From an uncultured Bacillota bacterium (GTDB taxonomy: Bacteria; Bacillota_I; Bacilli_A; RFN20; CAG-826), in NCBI GenBank assembly GCA_949289845.1, contig CASEPN010000001.1:182887-246886 (forward strand): a stretch of DNA of 64,000 nucleotides, given 5' to 3'. The position numbers were made by a program, and so were the translations under genes. The notes beneath the pieces were generated by a model that saw only the letters and a list, made by a program, of their open reading frames with translations, searched no databases and was not told the origin of the DNA. Shown in pieces: positions 9,190-17,493 of this stretch. The first letter of the stretch is position 1; every line of letters begins with the position of its first letter.

Positions 9190-9885
9190 CTATTCAGCGA
9201 GATAGATCGTCACTTTCTCATCGCGCTTCCTTTCCAGATATGCCTTCAGGAACGGGGAGAGATGGAAAGTCAGCGCCTTCTCTGGGCAAGAGGAAACGCA
9301 GGCCCCGCAGCGAATGCACCGCTTCCCGTCGACTTCGCCCAGGCGGATCGCATGGAAATGGCAGGCTTTCTCGCAGGCCATGCAGCCAGTGCACCTTCCT
9401 ATGAGGGCGACCTTGGCGCCGGCCCTCGCCCTCCACTTCGGAAAGAACCAACGCCCGAACGTGTCCTTTTCCTTGGGGAGGACGAGACGCCCGTCCTTCC
9501 GGAACGCCCGGAGGATGGTCTCCGCTTCATTAAGAGGCATCTCGTAGTCGTCTAGAGGGAGGTAGCTGTGGGGCGCGGGGAGATACATCGCCCCAACGAG
9601 AGGGAGCGAGAGCTTTCTCGCCGCCTCTTCGATCGCGTTCCCGTGCCAGATGCGCCCGAAGGTCAGGGCGATCGCGACCTTCCTTGCCTCCACGTTTTCA
9701 AGGAATCGGAAAGCTTCCTCCGGAAGCCGTTCCCCATGGACGGGCGCGAGGAATAGGAGATTTTCGTAAACGGACGGGATCCCCGCGAGCCCGCATTCAT
9801 AAAGAGGCCAGCCCGCCTTCTTCGCGAGGTATTCCGCGACTTTTCTGGTGTTTCCCGTATACGAAAGATAGACGACCGCGTTCAA
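9190..9885 (-). CDS. EFR1-type flavodoxin/ferredoxin fusion
   Basis: 231 residues from a TTG at 9885 that overlaps the upstream stop codon (GAT TGA / TTG AAC); an ATG at 9918 would add 11 poorly conserved residues and overlap the upstream gene further. The N-terminus is flavodoxin-like with the FMN phosphate loop SYTGNTRK (residues 8-15). The C-terminal third has two 4Fe-4S motifs, CTGCMACEKAC and CIRCGACVSSC, each ending with the usual fourth Cys. EFR1 proteins are intracellular electron carriers. Translational coupling to the PP-loop gene suggests it feeds electrons to that enzyme's reaction. Confidence 0.85.
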   Translation of the reverse strand: MNAVVYLSYTGNTRKVAEYLAKKAGWPLYECGLAGIPSVYENLLFLAPVHGERLPEEAFRFLENVEARKVAIALTFGRIWHGNAIEEAARKLSLPLVGAMYLPAPHSYLPLDDYEMPLNEAETILRAFRKDGRLVLPKEKDTFGRWFFPKWRARAGAKVALIGRCTGCMACEKACHFHAIRLGEVDGKRCIRCGACVSSCPEKALTFHLSPFLKAYLERKRDEKVTIYLAE

Positions 9886-11276
9886 TCCTCTTCCAGGTAC
9901 GCCTTCATGATCCGGCATTCGGGGACCTCCTCGAGCGAGAAGCCTAGTTCATCCTTAATCTCGGCGATCGCCTCCTCACGAGAGAGATTCCTTCCCTGGC
10001 TTGCGATCGCCATCTCCAGCGCGCTGAAGGGGATCATCGTCGAGCGCATCTCATAGAAGCGGATGAACTGGGTATGCTCCTTGCAGCGCTCGATCCTGCA
10101 GGATGTGTGGAGGCCTTTCCTCATGCTTTCGGGCGGGCGGTAGCCGGCTTCCTTCTCCAGCATCTCCATCACCTTCCGCCAGTCGTAGGAGCCTCCTGCG
10201 GCCTCGTCGAGGTCGATCTGGACGAAGGAAGGCACTCTTCCCGTCCAGGAGGAGCGGCGGATCGCCCTTCTCAAAGGCTTCAGGAGGGAGGGGACCTCGT
10301 GGATCGCCTCCACGACGTTGGAGACGAGCTCGTTCCGATAGCCGGCCATGTTCTTCAGGGGATTGTCCCCGTAGGCGAGCTGCTTCATGGTGAGGAGGGT
10401 GTGGAGCCCGCCGTTCCGGAGGGGAGGGCGGAGGGTCAGGACCCTCCCGAGGTTATAAAGGCGTAGGAAGGCCTTGCTCTTCCAGATCCGGTAGGCGGAC
10501 TTCGGCGCCATGTGGTTGAAGTAGAGCCCAAGGATCTGCGCCGGCTCGTTCCCGGCGAGGAAATAGGGTACCCCTAGCTCGACGAGCTCCGGGTAGAAGA
10601 GGACGTAGGCGAGGGAAGGGCATGCGCAGACGTTTTCGGAAAGCGACATGAGCCTCCGGTATATCTTCCGGAGGTCCTCGTCCAGCATCTTCCGGGAAAG
10701 GAACTCCACTTTCGGGAAGATGCGCTTCGCCTCCTCGATGCTCTCCTTCGCGCTCCTGGACATGTAGGGGATCTCCCACGTGAGGGCCAGCACCCGGAGG
10801 CCCATCTTCTTGGAGAGGAGGTAGAGGAGGTAGGTGCTGTCCTTCCCTCCCGTGTAGAAGAGAGCGACGTCGAAGCGGGACTTCTCCGTCTTCGGGATCT
10901 CATGGACAAGGGGAACGATGGAGCGGAGTTCCTTCGTCTCCTCCTTCATCTGGCAGATGGGGCAAAGCCCGCGCTCGTCGAACTCCAGTCCCGGGATCAT
11001 GAAGTCGTTTGCCGCGCAATCCTTGCAAAAACGGGCTTCTTCAAGGGATTTCGGGATTTTTGGGTTTTCCTTTTCCTCGACCACGACCGTCCCGAGCAGC
11101 CTCTTGCCCAGAATCCGTTTTTCCTTCGCCGTCAGTTCCTTCGGGAGGGAGAGGAGGAGCTCCCGTTGCTTTTTTCCTAGAGGGATGTAGTTATGGAAAA
11201 GGTTTCCCATGTTCCGGAGCCCGTAGTAGCGGACCCCTTTTTCCTCGATCTTCCATCGGGACTTCAGTACGTGCAT
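9882..11276 (-). CDS. PP-loop ATPase resembling N-acetyl sugar amidotransferases/thiolases
   Basis: 464 residues. A PP-loop YTGGKDST (residues 141-148) marks an ATP pyrophosphatase that adenylates its substrate. Upstream are two Cys pairs, CKDC (84-87) and CPIC (105-108), a likely zinc site as in amidotransferases of the WbpG/PseA type. A further ACPS motif lies in the core. The reaction may be transfer of amide nitrogen or sulfur; the coupled ferredoxin argues for a redox or sulfur step, but this is inference. There is no ribosome binding site; TAGAAT ends five bases before the ATG, hinting at leaderless transcription. The substrate is unknown. Confidence 0.7.
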   Translation of the reverse strand: MHVLKSRWKIEEKGVRYYGLRNMGNLFHNYIPLGKKQRELLLSLPKELTAKEKRILGKRLLGTVVVEEKENPKIPKSLEEARFCKDCAANDFMIPGLEFDERGLCPICQMKEETKELRSIVPLVHEIPKTEKSRFDVALFYTGGKDSTYLLYLLSKKMGLRVLALTWEIPYMSRSAKESIEEAKRIFPKVEFLSRKMLDEDLRKIYRRLMSLSENVCACPSLAYVLFYPELVELGVPYFLAGNEPAQILGLYFNHMAPKSAYRIWKSKAFLRLYNLGRVLTLRPPLRNGGLHTLLTMKQLAYGDNPLKNMAGYRNELVSNVVEAIHEVPSLLKPLRRAIRRSSWTGRVPSFVQIDLDEAAGGSYDWRKVMEMLEKEAGYRPPESMRKGLHTSCRIERCKEHTQFIRFYEMRSTMIPFSALEMAIASQGRNLSREEAIAEIKDELGFSLEEVPECRIMKAYLEED

Positions 11277-11370
11277 GGCTCATTCTATCTTTCCGGAAGG
11301 TAAAAGATGAAGGTGCGATCGTCTCGGCGGACTGAACGCTCGAAAAGATTCGCCATCGGAAGACGGTTTG

Positions 11371-11430
11371 GCCAAATGACCGAACGAAATTGCGCCAAAT
11401 GACCGAACGAAAATCCGCCAAATCACCGAA
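11371..11430. repeat. Three tandem 23-bp repeats
   Basis: Units start at 11371, 11394 and 11417, exactly 23 bp apart, each beginning GCCAAAT; the first two share GACCGAACGAAA and the third diverges (CACCGAA). They lie about 95 bases upstream of the PP-loop start. An ORF through them on the minus strand has no coding character. Possible operator array or relic of a mobile gene's flank. Confidence 0.75.
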
Positions 11431-11545
11431 TTTGCTCAATTTACATTGGATATTGCCTTTTTTATCGACCAGCCTGAATCTCCTTCAACCATTAATGTGG
11501 TTTCAGGAAATAAGAATCAATAGATGCATGGTAGGATTCACCTAG

Positions 11546-11571
11546 GTAAAAAGGCCGCCCTTTGGCGGCCC
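11546..11571 (-). terminator. Rho-independent terminator of the lipoprotein gene
   Basis: On the minus strand GGCCGCC (from 11570) pairs with GGCGGCC (to 11553) around a four-base loop and is followed by five T. Confidence 0.9.
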
Positions 11572-11591
11572 TGCCCCTTCCTTGCCTTTGG

Positions 11592-12572
11592 CTAGAAGGT
11601 CTTCTCGTATACCTTCTGGTCGTCCTCGAAGCGGACCTGGTAGGTTGTGGTCCCGTCGGGGTTCTTCGTAAGGGTGAGCCACCCCTCGATATCCCGTCCG
11701 TTCTTCTTTTCCACCTCGAAGGAGGCGCCCATGAGCCCGTCCTCGTCGGCGAAGAGGGTGATCTCGAACTCCTCGCCTCCGACCTCCCTCTCGAGCCCGA
11801 GGGCGAGCTTCCCGTTCCGGAGGGTCTCGAACTCGTATTCCATCGACTCGACCTCGCGACCGTTCTCGACGAGGGTGTACTCGTACTCGTTCTCGTTGTC
11901 CTCGAGGGATTGCTCGATCTCGACGTAGTTCCTGGCGTCCAGGGCGATCCTCAGCTCAAGCTCGGTCTCCCATTCGTCGCGTTCCTTCTCCTCGCTCCGC
12001 TCGCCGCGGACGGCGTACTCCACCCCGTCCCGGATGGCGATGCCCTTGATGAGCGTGGTCCTTTCCCACTCGTCCCTTTCTTCCTCGACCTCCGTGTGGG
12101 TCTCGTTCAGATAGAGGGAGTAGGTCTCGCTCGCCCCATCGATGTCGTTGATGGTGACGACCTGAAGGCTTTCGTAGCCTTCCCGGTCGCTCGGAAGGGT
12201 CTCCACGCTTCCGGGGGAGAAGCTGAGGAGCGATCCGAGGGAGTGGGCGGAGAGGAGGATCTCCTCCGCGAGAAGGTCTTTCTCCGTCGGGGCGGCCTGG
12301 CTTTCCGAGGCGATTCCTTCCCCGGGGACGAGGTCGGGGGCCTTCATGATCCCCGCGGGGAGGGCTTCCGCCCCGCCAATTCCTCCGAGGAGGTCGAGGG
12401 AGAGGACGGCCTGGGCGAGGTAGCCCGTTTCCTCCTTGAGGACGAGCGTCCCGGTCCCATCCCCCTGGGAGCCGCCCTGGCTCCCCTTGTCCGTCCCTGG
12501 GCTCGCGCATCCTGCGAGGATCCCGGCGGCGAGGAGCATCCCTGCTCCGAGGATGATGGCGTTCTTCTTCAT
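11592..12572 (-). CDS. Lipoprotein paralogous to the ECF-sigma partner's ectodomain
   Basis: 326 residues starting at ATG 12572 (ribosome binding site AAGGAGAA); the frame runs further upstream but lacks signals. The lipobox is ILAGC (Cys22). The C-terminal ~200 residues are acidic, beta-rich and align in pattern with the membrane protein at 16471-17493: both have a GE-x-E-x-K segment and then IEQ or SEQ, ENEY and a Y-x-E-x-G strand. Its upstream region carries the same 34-nt element as the sigma factor gene. I infer membership in the sigma factor's regulon, perhaps as an extracytoplasmic sensor or buffer. No known domain name can be assigned. Confidence 0.7.
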   Translation of the reverse strand: MKKNAIILGAGMLLAAGILAGCASPGTDKGSQGGSQGDGTGTLVLKEETGYLAQAVLSLDLLGGIGGAEALPAGIMKAPDLVPGEGIASESQAAPTEKDLLAEEILLSAHSLGSLLSFSPGSVETLPSDREGYESLQVVTINDIDGASETYSLYLNETHTEVEEERDEWERTTLIKGIAIRDGVEYAVRGERSEEKERDEWETELELRIALDARNYVEIEQSLEDNENEYEYTLVENGREVESMEYEFETLRNGKLALGLEREVGGEEFEITLFADEDGLMGASFEVEKKNGRDIEGWLTLTKNPDGTTTYQVRFEDDQKVYEKTF

Positions 12573-12610
12573 ATTGGTGTTTCTCCTTCCGAGGCTTTCC
12601 TGCCTCTTAC

Positions 12611-12644
12611 GCCCACCAAACGGGGGAGGGGGCTCCTTTATTAC
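12611..12644 (-). promoter_or_regulatory. 34-nt conserved upstream element, copy 1
   Basis: On the plus strand it begins GCCCACCAAACGGGG and ends CTCCTTTATTAC; 33 of 34 bases match 18017-18050. It ends 39 bases upstream of the lipoprotein ATG, in the same orientation relative to its gene as copy 2. Likely an ECF-type promoter or operator. Confidence 0.7.
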
Positions 12645-12708
12645 GTCTACTTGGGATTTTTCTCCGGGAAGGCACGCTCCCACCTGTGGTGGGAATTTCT
12701 TTCGGGGC

Positions 12709-12743
12709 AAAGGAAAGGCGCCGGCCTTGGAGGCCAGCGCCTT
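12709..12743 (-). terminator. Rho-independent terminator of the flavoenzyme gene
   Basis: On the minus strand AAGGCGC and GGCC pair with GGCC and GCGCCTT around a short loop, followed by TTCCTTT. It begins 20 bases after the stop at 12763. Confidence 0.85.
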
Positions 12744-12762
12744 CTTGGGAAGAGGGTTCCGC

Positions 12763-14694
12763 CTAGCGGAGCGAGTAGGCGGCGAAGTAGCCGCCCCTCA
12801 CGGCCTCGGCGACCTGCCCGACCTTGACGCAGTCGCCGATCACCTGGGTGGTCGGGTACTTCTCGCAGATTGCATCCACGAACTCGTTGTTCGGCTTGGT
12901 GCCGAAGGCGGCGATCACAAGGTCGGCTTCGAGCCTGATCTCGCCTTCCTTCCCTTCCGCGACGATCCCGGACTTAGTGATTTCCTTGATGGTCGCGGAG
13001 GTGATCGCCTTCACGTGGTTGTCGCGTAGGCGGAACATGAGGGGGTTCCTGTTGTCGAGGATCGCCTCGGGGCAAAGCTCGGGCTTCATCTCGACGATGG
13101 TGACCTCCTTCCCTTCCATCGCGAGCTCGAGGGCCATGTCGCAGCCGGAGATGCCTCCGCCGCAGACGACGACCTTCTTGCCGCGGATCTTCTCGGGATG
13201 GACGTGCGCGTCGCACACCTCGACCGCGTTCTCAATGCCTTTGATCTTGGGAAGGAAGGGCGAGGCGCCGGTCGCGAGGATGATGCGGTCAGCTTCCATG
13301 AGCTCCTCGGAGTCGGGGGTGATCGCCGTGTTCAGCCTGAAGACGACGCCGGCCTTCTCGCACTGGAGGATCTCCCAGTCGATGAACTGGCGGAGCCTCT
13401 TCTTGAAGGAAGGCGCGGAGGCCGGGACGAACTGGCCGCCGAGGACGCTCGCGCGGTCGTAGAGGGTGACGTGGTGGCCTTCCAGGGCAGCGACGCGCGC
13501 CGCCTCGAGCCCGCCGGGGCCGCCGCCGACGATCGCGACTTTGAGCGGGGTCTCCGCCTTGGTGAGGTGGTACTCGCCCTCGGCGACCGCCTCCGCGTTG
13601 ATCGCGCAGCCGATCTTCCTGTTCTGGTAGAGGCGCTTGACGCACACCTGGTTGCAGACGAGACAGGGACGGACGTCCTCCCTCCTTCCTTCCAGGAGCT
13701 TGTTCGGGAGATCGGGATCGGCGATGAGGGGGCGGCCCATCATCACGAAGTCGCACTTCCCTTCCTCAAGGGCCTTCTCCCCCGACTCGGGGGTGTGGTT
13801 CCCGGAGTTGAGGACGATGACGCCGCAGGCCTTCTTGATCTCGTAGGCGTAGTCGACCATGCAGCCGTCGCCCTGGTAGATGGAGGGGCAGATCCACTGC
13901 TTGTCCTCGTAGCAGCCCACGTCGATGTCGAAGGCGTCGACGCCGAGCTCCTTCATGTAGTTGACGATGCGGATGGACTCCTCGAGGGTGCGCCCGCCCT
14001 TGAAGTCGTGGTCGGCAGCCATCCTCATGAGGATCGGGTAGTCGGGTCCGACCGCGGCCCTCATCGCCTGGTAGATTTCCTTGACGATGCGCATGCGGTT
14101 CTCGAAGGAGCCGCCGTACTCGTCGGTGCGCTTGTTCCAGGCCGGGGTCATGAACTGGTCGAGGATGTAGCCGCTATGGGCGTGGATCTCGATGGCGTCG
14201 GCCTCGGCGACGACCGCCCTCGCGGCGGCTCTTCCGAAGGCGGCGACGAGCTCGTGGATCTCATCGAGGGTGAAGGCGCGGCAAAGCTTGTCGGGGAAGT
14301 AGAAGGAGGGGACCTCGCTCGCGCTCACCATCTGGGCATCGGAGAAGGGGAAGGCGTTCCGCCCGAGGCCGCATCCGATCTGAAGGCAGGCCTTGGCGCC
14401 TTCGGAGTGGATGGCCTCGATGATGTAGGACCAGCCCTTCATCTGGAGGTCGGTGTCCGCGGTGGTGATGTAGTCGATCCAGGGATCGGTCTTGTTGGTG
14501 CAGTACTGGGCCTCGATGAGGACCATGCCGACGCCGCCCCTTGCCCTCCGCCTGTAGTACTCGATCTGGGCGGAGGAGGGGAACCCGTCGTGGTTCTCCG
14601 AGAAGGTCCCCATCGGGGACATGACGATGCGGTTCCTGAGGGAAAGGTTCTTGATCTTCCCCCGGGAGAGCAGCTTTTCGAAGTTCGATGCCAT
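12763..14694 (-). CDS. NADH:flavin oxidoreductase, 2,4-dienoyl-CoA reductase/BaiH-like
   Basis: 643 residues from ATG 14694 (AAGGAGG upstream); an upstream ATG at 14751 has no ribosome binding site. The N-terminal half is an old-yellow-enzyme TIM barrel (NRIVMSPMGT, GGVGMVLIEAQY, EIHAHSGYILDQF). A 4Fe-4S site follows with CLVCNQVC and a fourth Cys eleven residues on (about 343-365). An FAD fold (VAIVGGGPGG, ~385) and NAD fold (VVVCGGGISG, ~505) complete the FadH/BaiCD/BaiH layout. It should reduce an activated C=C bond with NAD(P)H; the substrate is undefined. Divergent from a PucR-type regulator that probably controls it. Confidence 0.88.
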   Translation of the reverse strand: MASNFEKLLSRGKIKNLSLRNRIVMSPMGTFSENHDGFPSSAQIEYYRRRARGGVGMVLIEAQYCTNKTDPWIDYITTADTDLQMKGWSYIIEAIHSEGAKACLQIGCGLGRNAFPFSDAQMVSASEVPSFYFPDKLCRAFTLDEIHELVAAFGRAAARAVVAEADAIEIHAHSGYILDQFMTPAWNKRTDEYGGSFENRMRIVKEIYQAMRAAVGPDYPILMRMAADHDFKGGRTLEESIRIVNYMKELGVDAFDIDVGCYEDKQWICPSIYQGDGCMVDYAYEIKKACGVIVLNSGNHTPESGEKALEEGKCDFVMMGRPLIADPDLPNKLLEGRREDVRPCLVCNQVCVKRLYQNRKIGCAINAEAVAEGEYHLTKAETPLKVAIVGGGPGGLEAARVAALEGHHVTLYDRASVLGGQFVPASAPSFKKRLRQFIDWEILQCEKAGVVFRLNTAITPDSEELMEADRIILATGASPFLPKIKGIENAVEVCDAHVHPEKIRGKKVVVCGGGISGCDMALELAMEGKEVTIVEMKPELCPEAILDNRNPLMFRLRDNHVKAITSATIKEITKSGIVAEGKEGEIRLEADLVIAAFGTKPNNEFVDAICEKYPTTQVIGDCVKVGQVAEAVRGGYFAAYSLR

Positions 14695-14770
14695 TCTTTG
14701 GTGTACCTCCTTATGGTCCTGAACTTGGGCGTAGAAATGGTAGCGCGACAAATATCACGAAATCATGAGG

Positions 14771-14812
14771 TGCATTTATGAATTCCAGGCGAAAAACAGG
14801 GCATAATGCACA
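14771..14812. promoter_or_regulatory. Inverted repeat between the flavoenzyme and PucR genes
   Basis: GTGCATT (14771-14777) and AATGCAC (14806-14812) are exact inverted halves 28 bases apart in the 133-base divergent gap. The right half overlaps CATAAT, a possible -10, just before the PucR ribosome binding site. A candidate operator for the PucR-like protein. Confidence 0.35.
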
Positions 14813-14827
14813 ACAAGGAGGAAGCCT

Positions 14828-16345
14828 ATGAATCTCCTGGACATCGTAAGAAAGCTTGATTTCCCGGTCCTTTCCTATGGAAAGATGGAGGCGAAGGAGT
14901 TCTACGGGGTGGACTACTACCGCCCCGGGGAGGAGCACGGCGAGAACATCGTCTATTTGTCCATGGGCAAGGTGGACGATCCCTCCCTTTCCTTCATCTA
15001 TGGGGAAGGGGTGGATTCTTCCTCCCTTCCTTCCTCCCTCAGCACTTCCCTTCCGCAGGAGGAATGCTTCCGGAGGCTCCACCGCTACTTCCTGAAGCAG
15101 GACAGGAAGCTTCTCCTCGTGAAGCCGTTCGTGAGCCTGTTCCTAAGCGCGAGCGACCACGACCTGAAGAAGATCGCGCGCAAGGCGGTCGAGATCCTCG
15201 ATAACCCCATCATCATCACGGACGCGGCATACAAGGTGCTCGCCATCGACGATGCCGGGGTGGAGGTGGACGACCCCATCTTCGCCGAAGGGCTCAGGAC
15301 GGGCTACTGCTCCTCCTCCTCGATCGCCCTCTTCGAGGAAGAGAGGGTCACGGAGAAGGTGCTCACGAGCCAGGAGCCCTTCATCCTTTCCACGGGCCTC
15401 GCCCGGAAGGTTCACCGGATTCTCGGGAAGGTCATGATCCACGGGAAGGTCGTCGCCTATCTCGGTGTTCTCGAGAGCAAGAAGCCATTCGACCAGGAGT
15501 CCTTGGGGAACGCCTCGCTCCTATGCCAGATCCTCCGCCACGTCTTCGAAAGCGACGCCTCCCTCCTGAGCGGGACGAACATCATCCACGAGTCCCTCAT
15601 CCTGGAGATCATGCGCGGGGAAATAAAGAGCCCCCTCGTCCTTTCCGAGCGCCTCAAGTCCGCGAGGTGGAAGGTGAGGCCGCACTTCCGGGTGACCGTA
15701 GTCCCGACCTTCAACGAGCACCGGTCCATCGACAACATCCCTTATCTCATCGCCCGGATCTCGGAAAAGCTCCGCCTCAAGGTGGTCCGCTACGAGAACA
15801 ACGTTCTCGTCGTCAACAACTACGAGGATTCCAAGGAATGGCACCGGCAGGTCGCCTTCATCGAGAAGGAAGCGAGGACCCTGAACCTGAAGGTCGGGAT
15901 CTCGAACGAGTTCTCCTCCCTCCTGGACCTCCGCCACTACTACGAGGAAGCGCTCAAGGCCGTGAGCATCGCCCTCATGATCCAGGCGAAGGACACTACC
16001 TTCTACTTTGCCGCCTTCCTTCCCTACTACCTCATCTCATGCGTGGACAAGAAGACCCTGAGGGAATGCCGGAACGTCTACTACGAAAGGCTCCGGAGGC
16101 ATGACGAGAGGCACCGGACGGAGTACGTCGACACCCTTTACTACTACATTCTCTTCAACTGCAACGCGAACCGGGCCGCGGAAAGGCTCAGCATCCACAG
16201 GAACACCCTTGCCCACCGTCTGGAGAAGATCGTCGATATCAGCAACATCAACCTCCAGAACGGCATCATCCTTCAGAACTTCGTCCTCTTCGCCCAGATC
16301 CAGCATTACCTTGAGAAGTCCCAGGATGGGGAGGGGAAAAGGTGA
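14828..16345 (+). CDS. PucR family transcriptional regulator
   Basis: 505 residues, ATG after AAGGAGGAAGCCT. The C-terminus holds the PucR-type helix-turn-helix: YILFNCNANRAAERLSIHRN (about 440-459) followed by TLAHRLEKI. The central part (DNPIIITDAAYKVLAIDD and following) reads like a GAF or ligand-sensing segment of such regulators. PucR proteins activate catabolic genes in response to a metabolite. It is divergent from the Fe-S flavoenzyme, the likely target. The effector cannot be named. Confidence 0.85.
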   Translation: MNLLDIVRKLDFPVLSYGKMEAKEFYGVDYYRPGEEHGENIVYLSMGKVDDPSLSFIYGEGVDSSSLPSSLSTSLPQEECFRRLHRYFLKQDRKLLLVKPFVSLFLSASDHDLKKIARKAVEILDNPIIITDAAYKVLAIDDAGVEVDDPIFAEGLRTGYCSSSSIALFEEERVTEKVLTSQEPFILSTGLARKVHRILGKVMIHGKVVAYLGVLESKKPFDQESLGNASLLCQILRHVFESDASLLSGTNIIHESLILEIMRGEIKSPLVLSERLKSARWKVRPHFRVTVVPTFNEHRSIDNIPYLIARISEKLRLKVVRYENNVLVVNNYEDSKEWHRQVAFIEKEARTLNLKVGISNEFSSLLDLRHYYEEALKAVSIALMIQAKDTTFYFAAFLPYYLISCVDKKTLRECRNVYYERLRRHDERHRTEYVDTLYYYILFNCNANRAAERLSIHRNTLAHRLEKIVDISNINLQNGIILQNFVLFAQIQHYLEKSQDGEGKR

Positions 16346-16470
16346 GACAAGGGAGTGGTTCTAGAGAGTTGCTTGCCATTACCTTCAAAGAAGAATTGCC
16401 TTTATCCTGCAATTAGAATCCCGAAGTTGATATTTCAGTTTTTAAGTGAGTTTTGCCGGTTTATCGCTTC

Positions 16471-17493
16471 TCAACTGATTTCAATCGTTCCTATGACTGG
16501 CCCGCCGTCCTCCTCGACGAACGTGTAGCGGTGCCCTTTTTCCAGCCTCTCCACGAGGCAGCTGGCTTCCTCCTCCTCCGAGGGGGACTCCATCTCGTAC
16601 TCAGCGAAGAAGCGATCCTCCATCGCTTCGCCCCGGTATTCGAAGGAGCAGGAGGTCGTGGTCTCGCCCTCGCGGATCTGGATCTCGCTTTCGCCCTCCA
16701 TGCCCTCGACCTCGCGCTCGAACTCGACCTCGCGCCAAGGCCGGGTGGCTCCCTTCTCGTAGTAGGCGTAGCTATATTCGTTCTCGCCCTGCTCGATCTC
16801 CTGCTCGGACTCGATCCAGGAGCCATCGGGGAGATAGAGGATCGTCTCGACTTCCTTCTCCTCGCCTTTCTCCTCTACCCGTCCTTCGAACCGGTAGGAT
16901 TCCTCCCCCGACTCGATGGTCCCGGAGAAGCGCTGGAGCTCCTCGCTCACCTTCTCTTCCTCATAGTCGATCAGGAGAGACAGCTCTCCGTCTTCCACCT
17001 GGATGAGGGTGTCCCCGGCGAGGAGGGAGATCGAGAGGCCGTCCGTCCTCTGGAACTCCTCGACCATCTCGATGTAGCCGTCGATCTCGCCGGCAATCCT
17101 TCGGAAATCCTGTTCCGTGAGAGGCTGCCTCATCAGGAGGGAAGAGCGCTCCTCTTCCTCGGCGAGGGTGACGAGGGAAAGGGCCTGCCTCGCGAAGGCG
17201 CCGGCCTCCTTCTCGTCGAGGGTCGTGAGCACGGGAGGGATGGAGGAGGAACCGCTCACGTCCGGATTTCCTTCTCCCTGCAGCGCGAAAGGAAGGGCGA
17301 TGAGAAGGGCGATCGCCGCGGCCCCTCCCGCCAGGGCGGGCGCGAGGACCTTCCAGTGGGGAGCCTTCCTCCTTTCTTCCTGGGGGATGGGCTCCGCGGA
17401 AAGGACCTTCTCCCGCGTTTCCTCGAGGGTGTCAGGAAGAGGAGCTTTCTCATAGGCTTCCCGGATGCTCTTCTCGATGTCCTTCCTTCTCAT
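16471..17493 (-). CDS. Membrane-anchored partner of the ECF sigma factor (putative anti-sigma)
   Basis: 340 residues. A short cytoplasmic N-terminus (MRRKDIEKSIREAYEKAP, helical) precedes one membrane segment at about 49-70 (VLAPALAGGAAAIALLIALP) and an acidic outside domain of about 265 residues. The start overlaps the sigma gene stop by four bases (ATGA). Such one-pass partners usually hold the sigma factor at the membrane. No zinc-binding anti-sigma motif is visible, so its inhibitory role is inferred from position and topology. The ectodomain resembles the lipoprotein at 11592-12572. Confidence 0.7.
   Translation of the reverse strand: MRRKDIEKSIREAYEKAPLPDTLEETREKVLSAEPIPQEERRKAPHWKVLAPALAGGAAAIALLIALPFALQGEGNPDVSGSSSIPPVLTTLDEKEAGAFARQALSLVTLAEEEERSSLLMRQPLTEQDFRRIAGEIDGYIEMVEEFQRTDGLSISLLAGDTLIQVEDGELSLLIDYEEEKVSEELQRFSGTIESGEESYRFEGRVEEKGEEKEVETILYLPDGSWIESEQEIEQGENEYSYAYYEKGATRPWREVEFEREVEGMEGESEIQIREGETTTSCSFEYRGEAMEDRFFAEYEMESPSEEEEASCLVERLEKGHRYTFVEEDGGPVIGTIEIS

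Noticed and set aside
11371-11430. Possible CRISPR array
   Set aside because: The 23-bp period leaves no room for spacers; the units are contiguous and no cas gene is present.
11191-11439. 82-codon ORF through the 23-bp repeats
   Set aside because: Its repeated peptide is only a translation of the repeats, and it overlaps the real PP-loop start.
12611-12644. 34-nt repeat as an insertion-sequence end or MITE
   Set aside because: Only two copies seen, both in the same place relative to a gene start, with no terminal inverted repeats or target duplication.
13198-14781. 527-codon ORF opposite the flavoenzyme
   Set aside because: A composition-driven antisense frame; the sense strand has complete FMN, Fe-S, FAD and NAD motifs.
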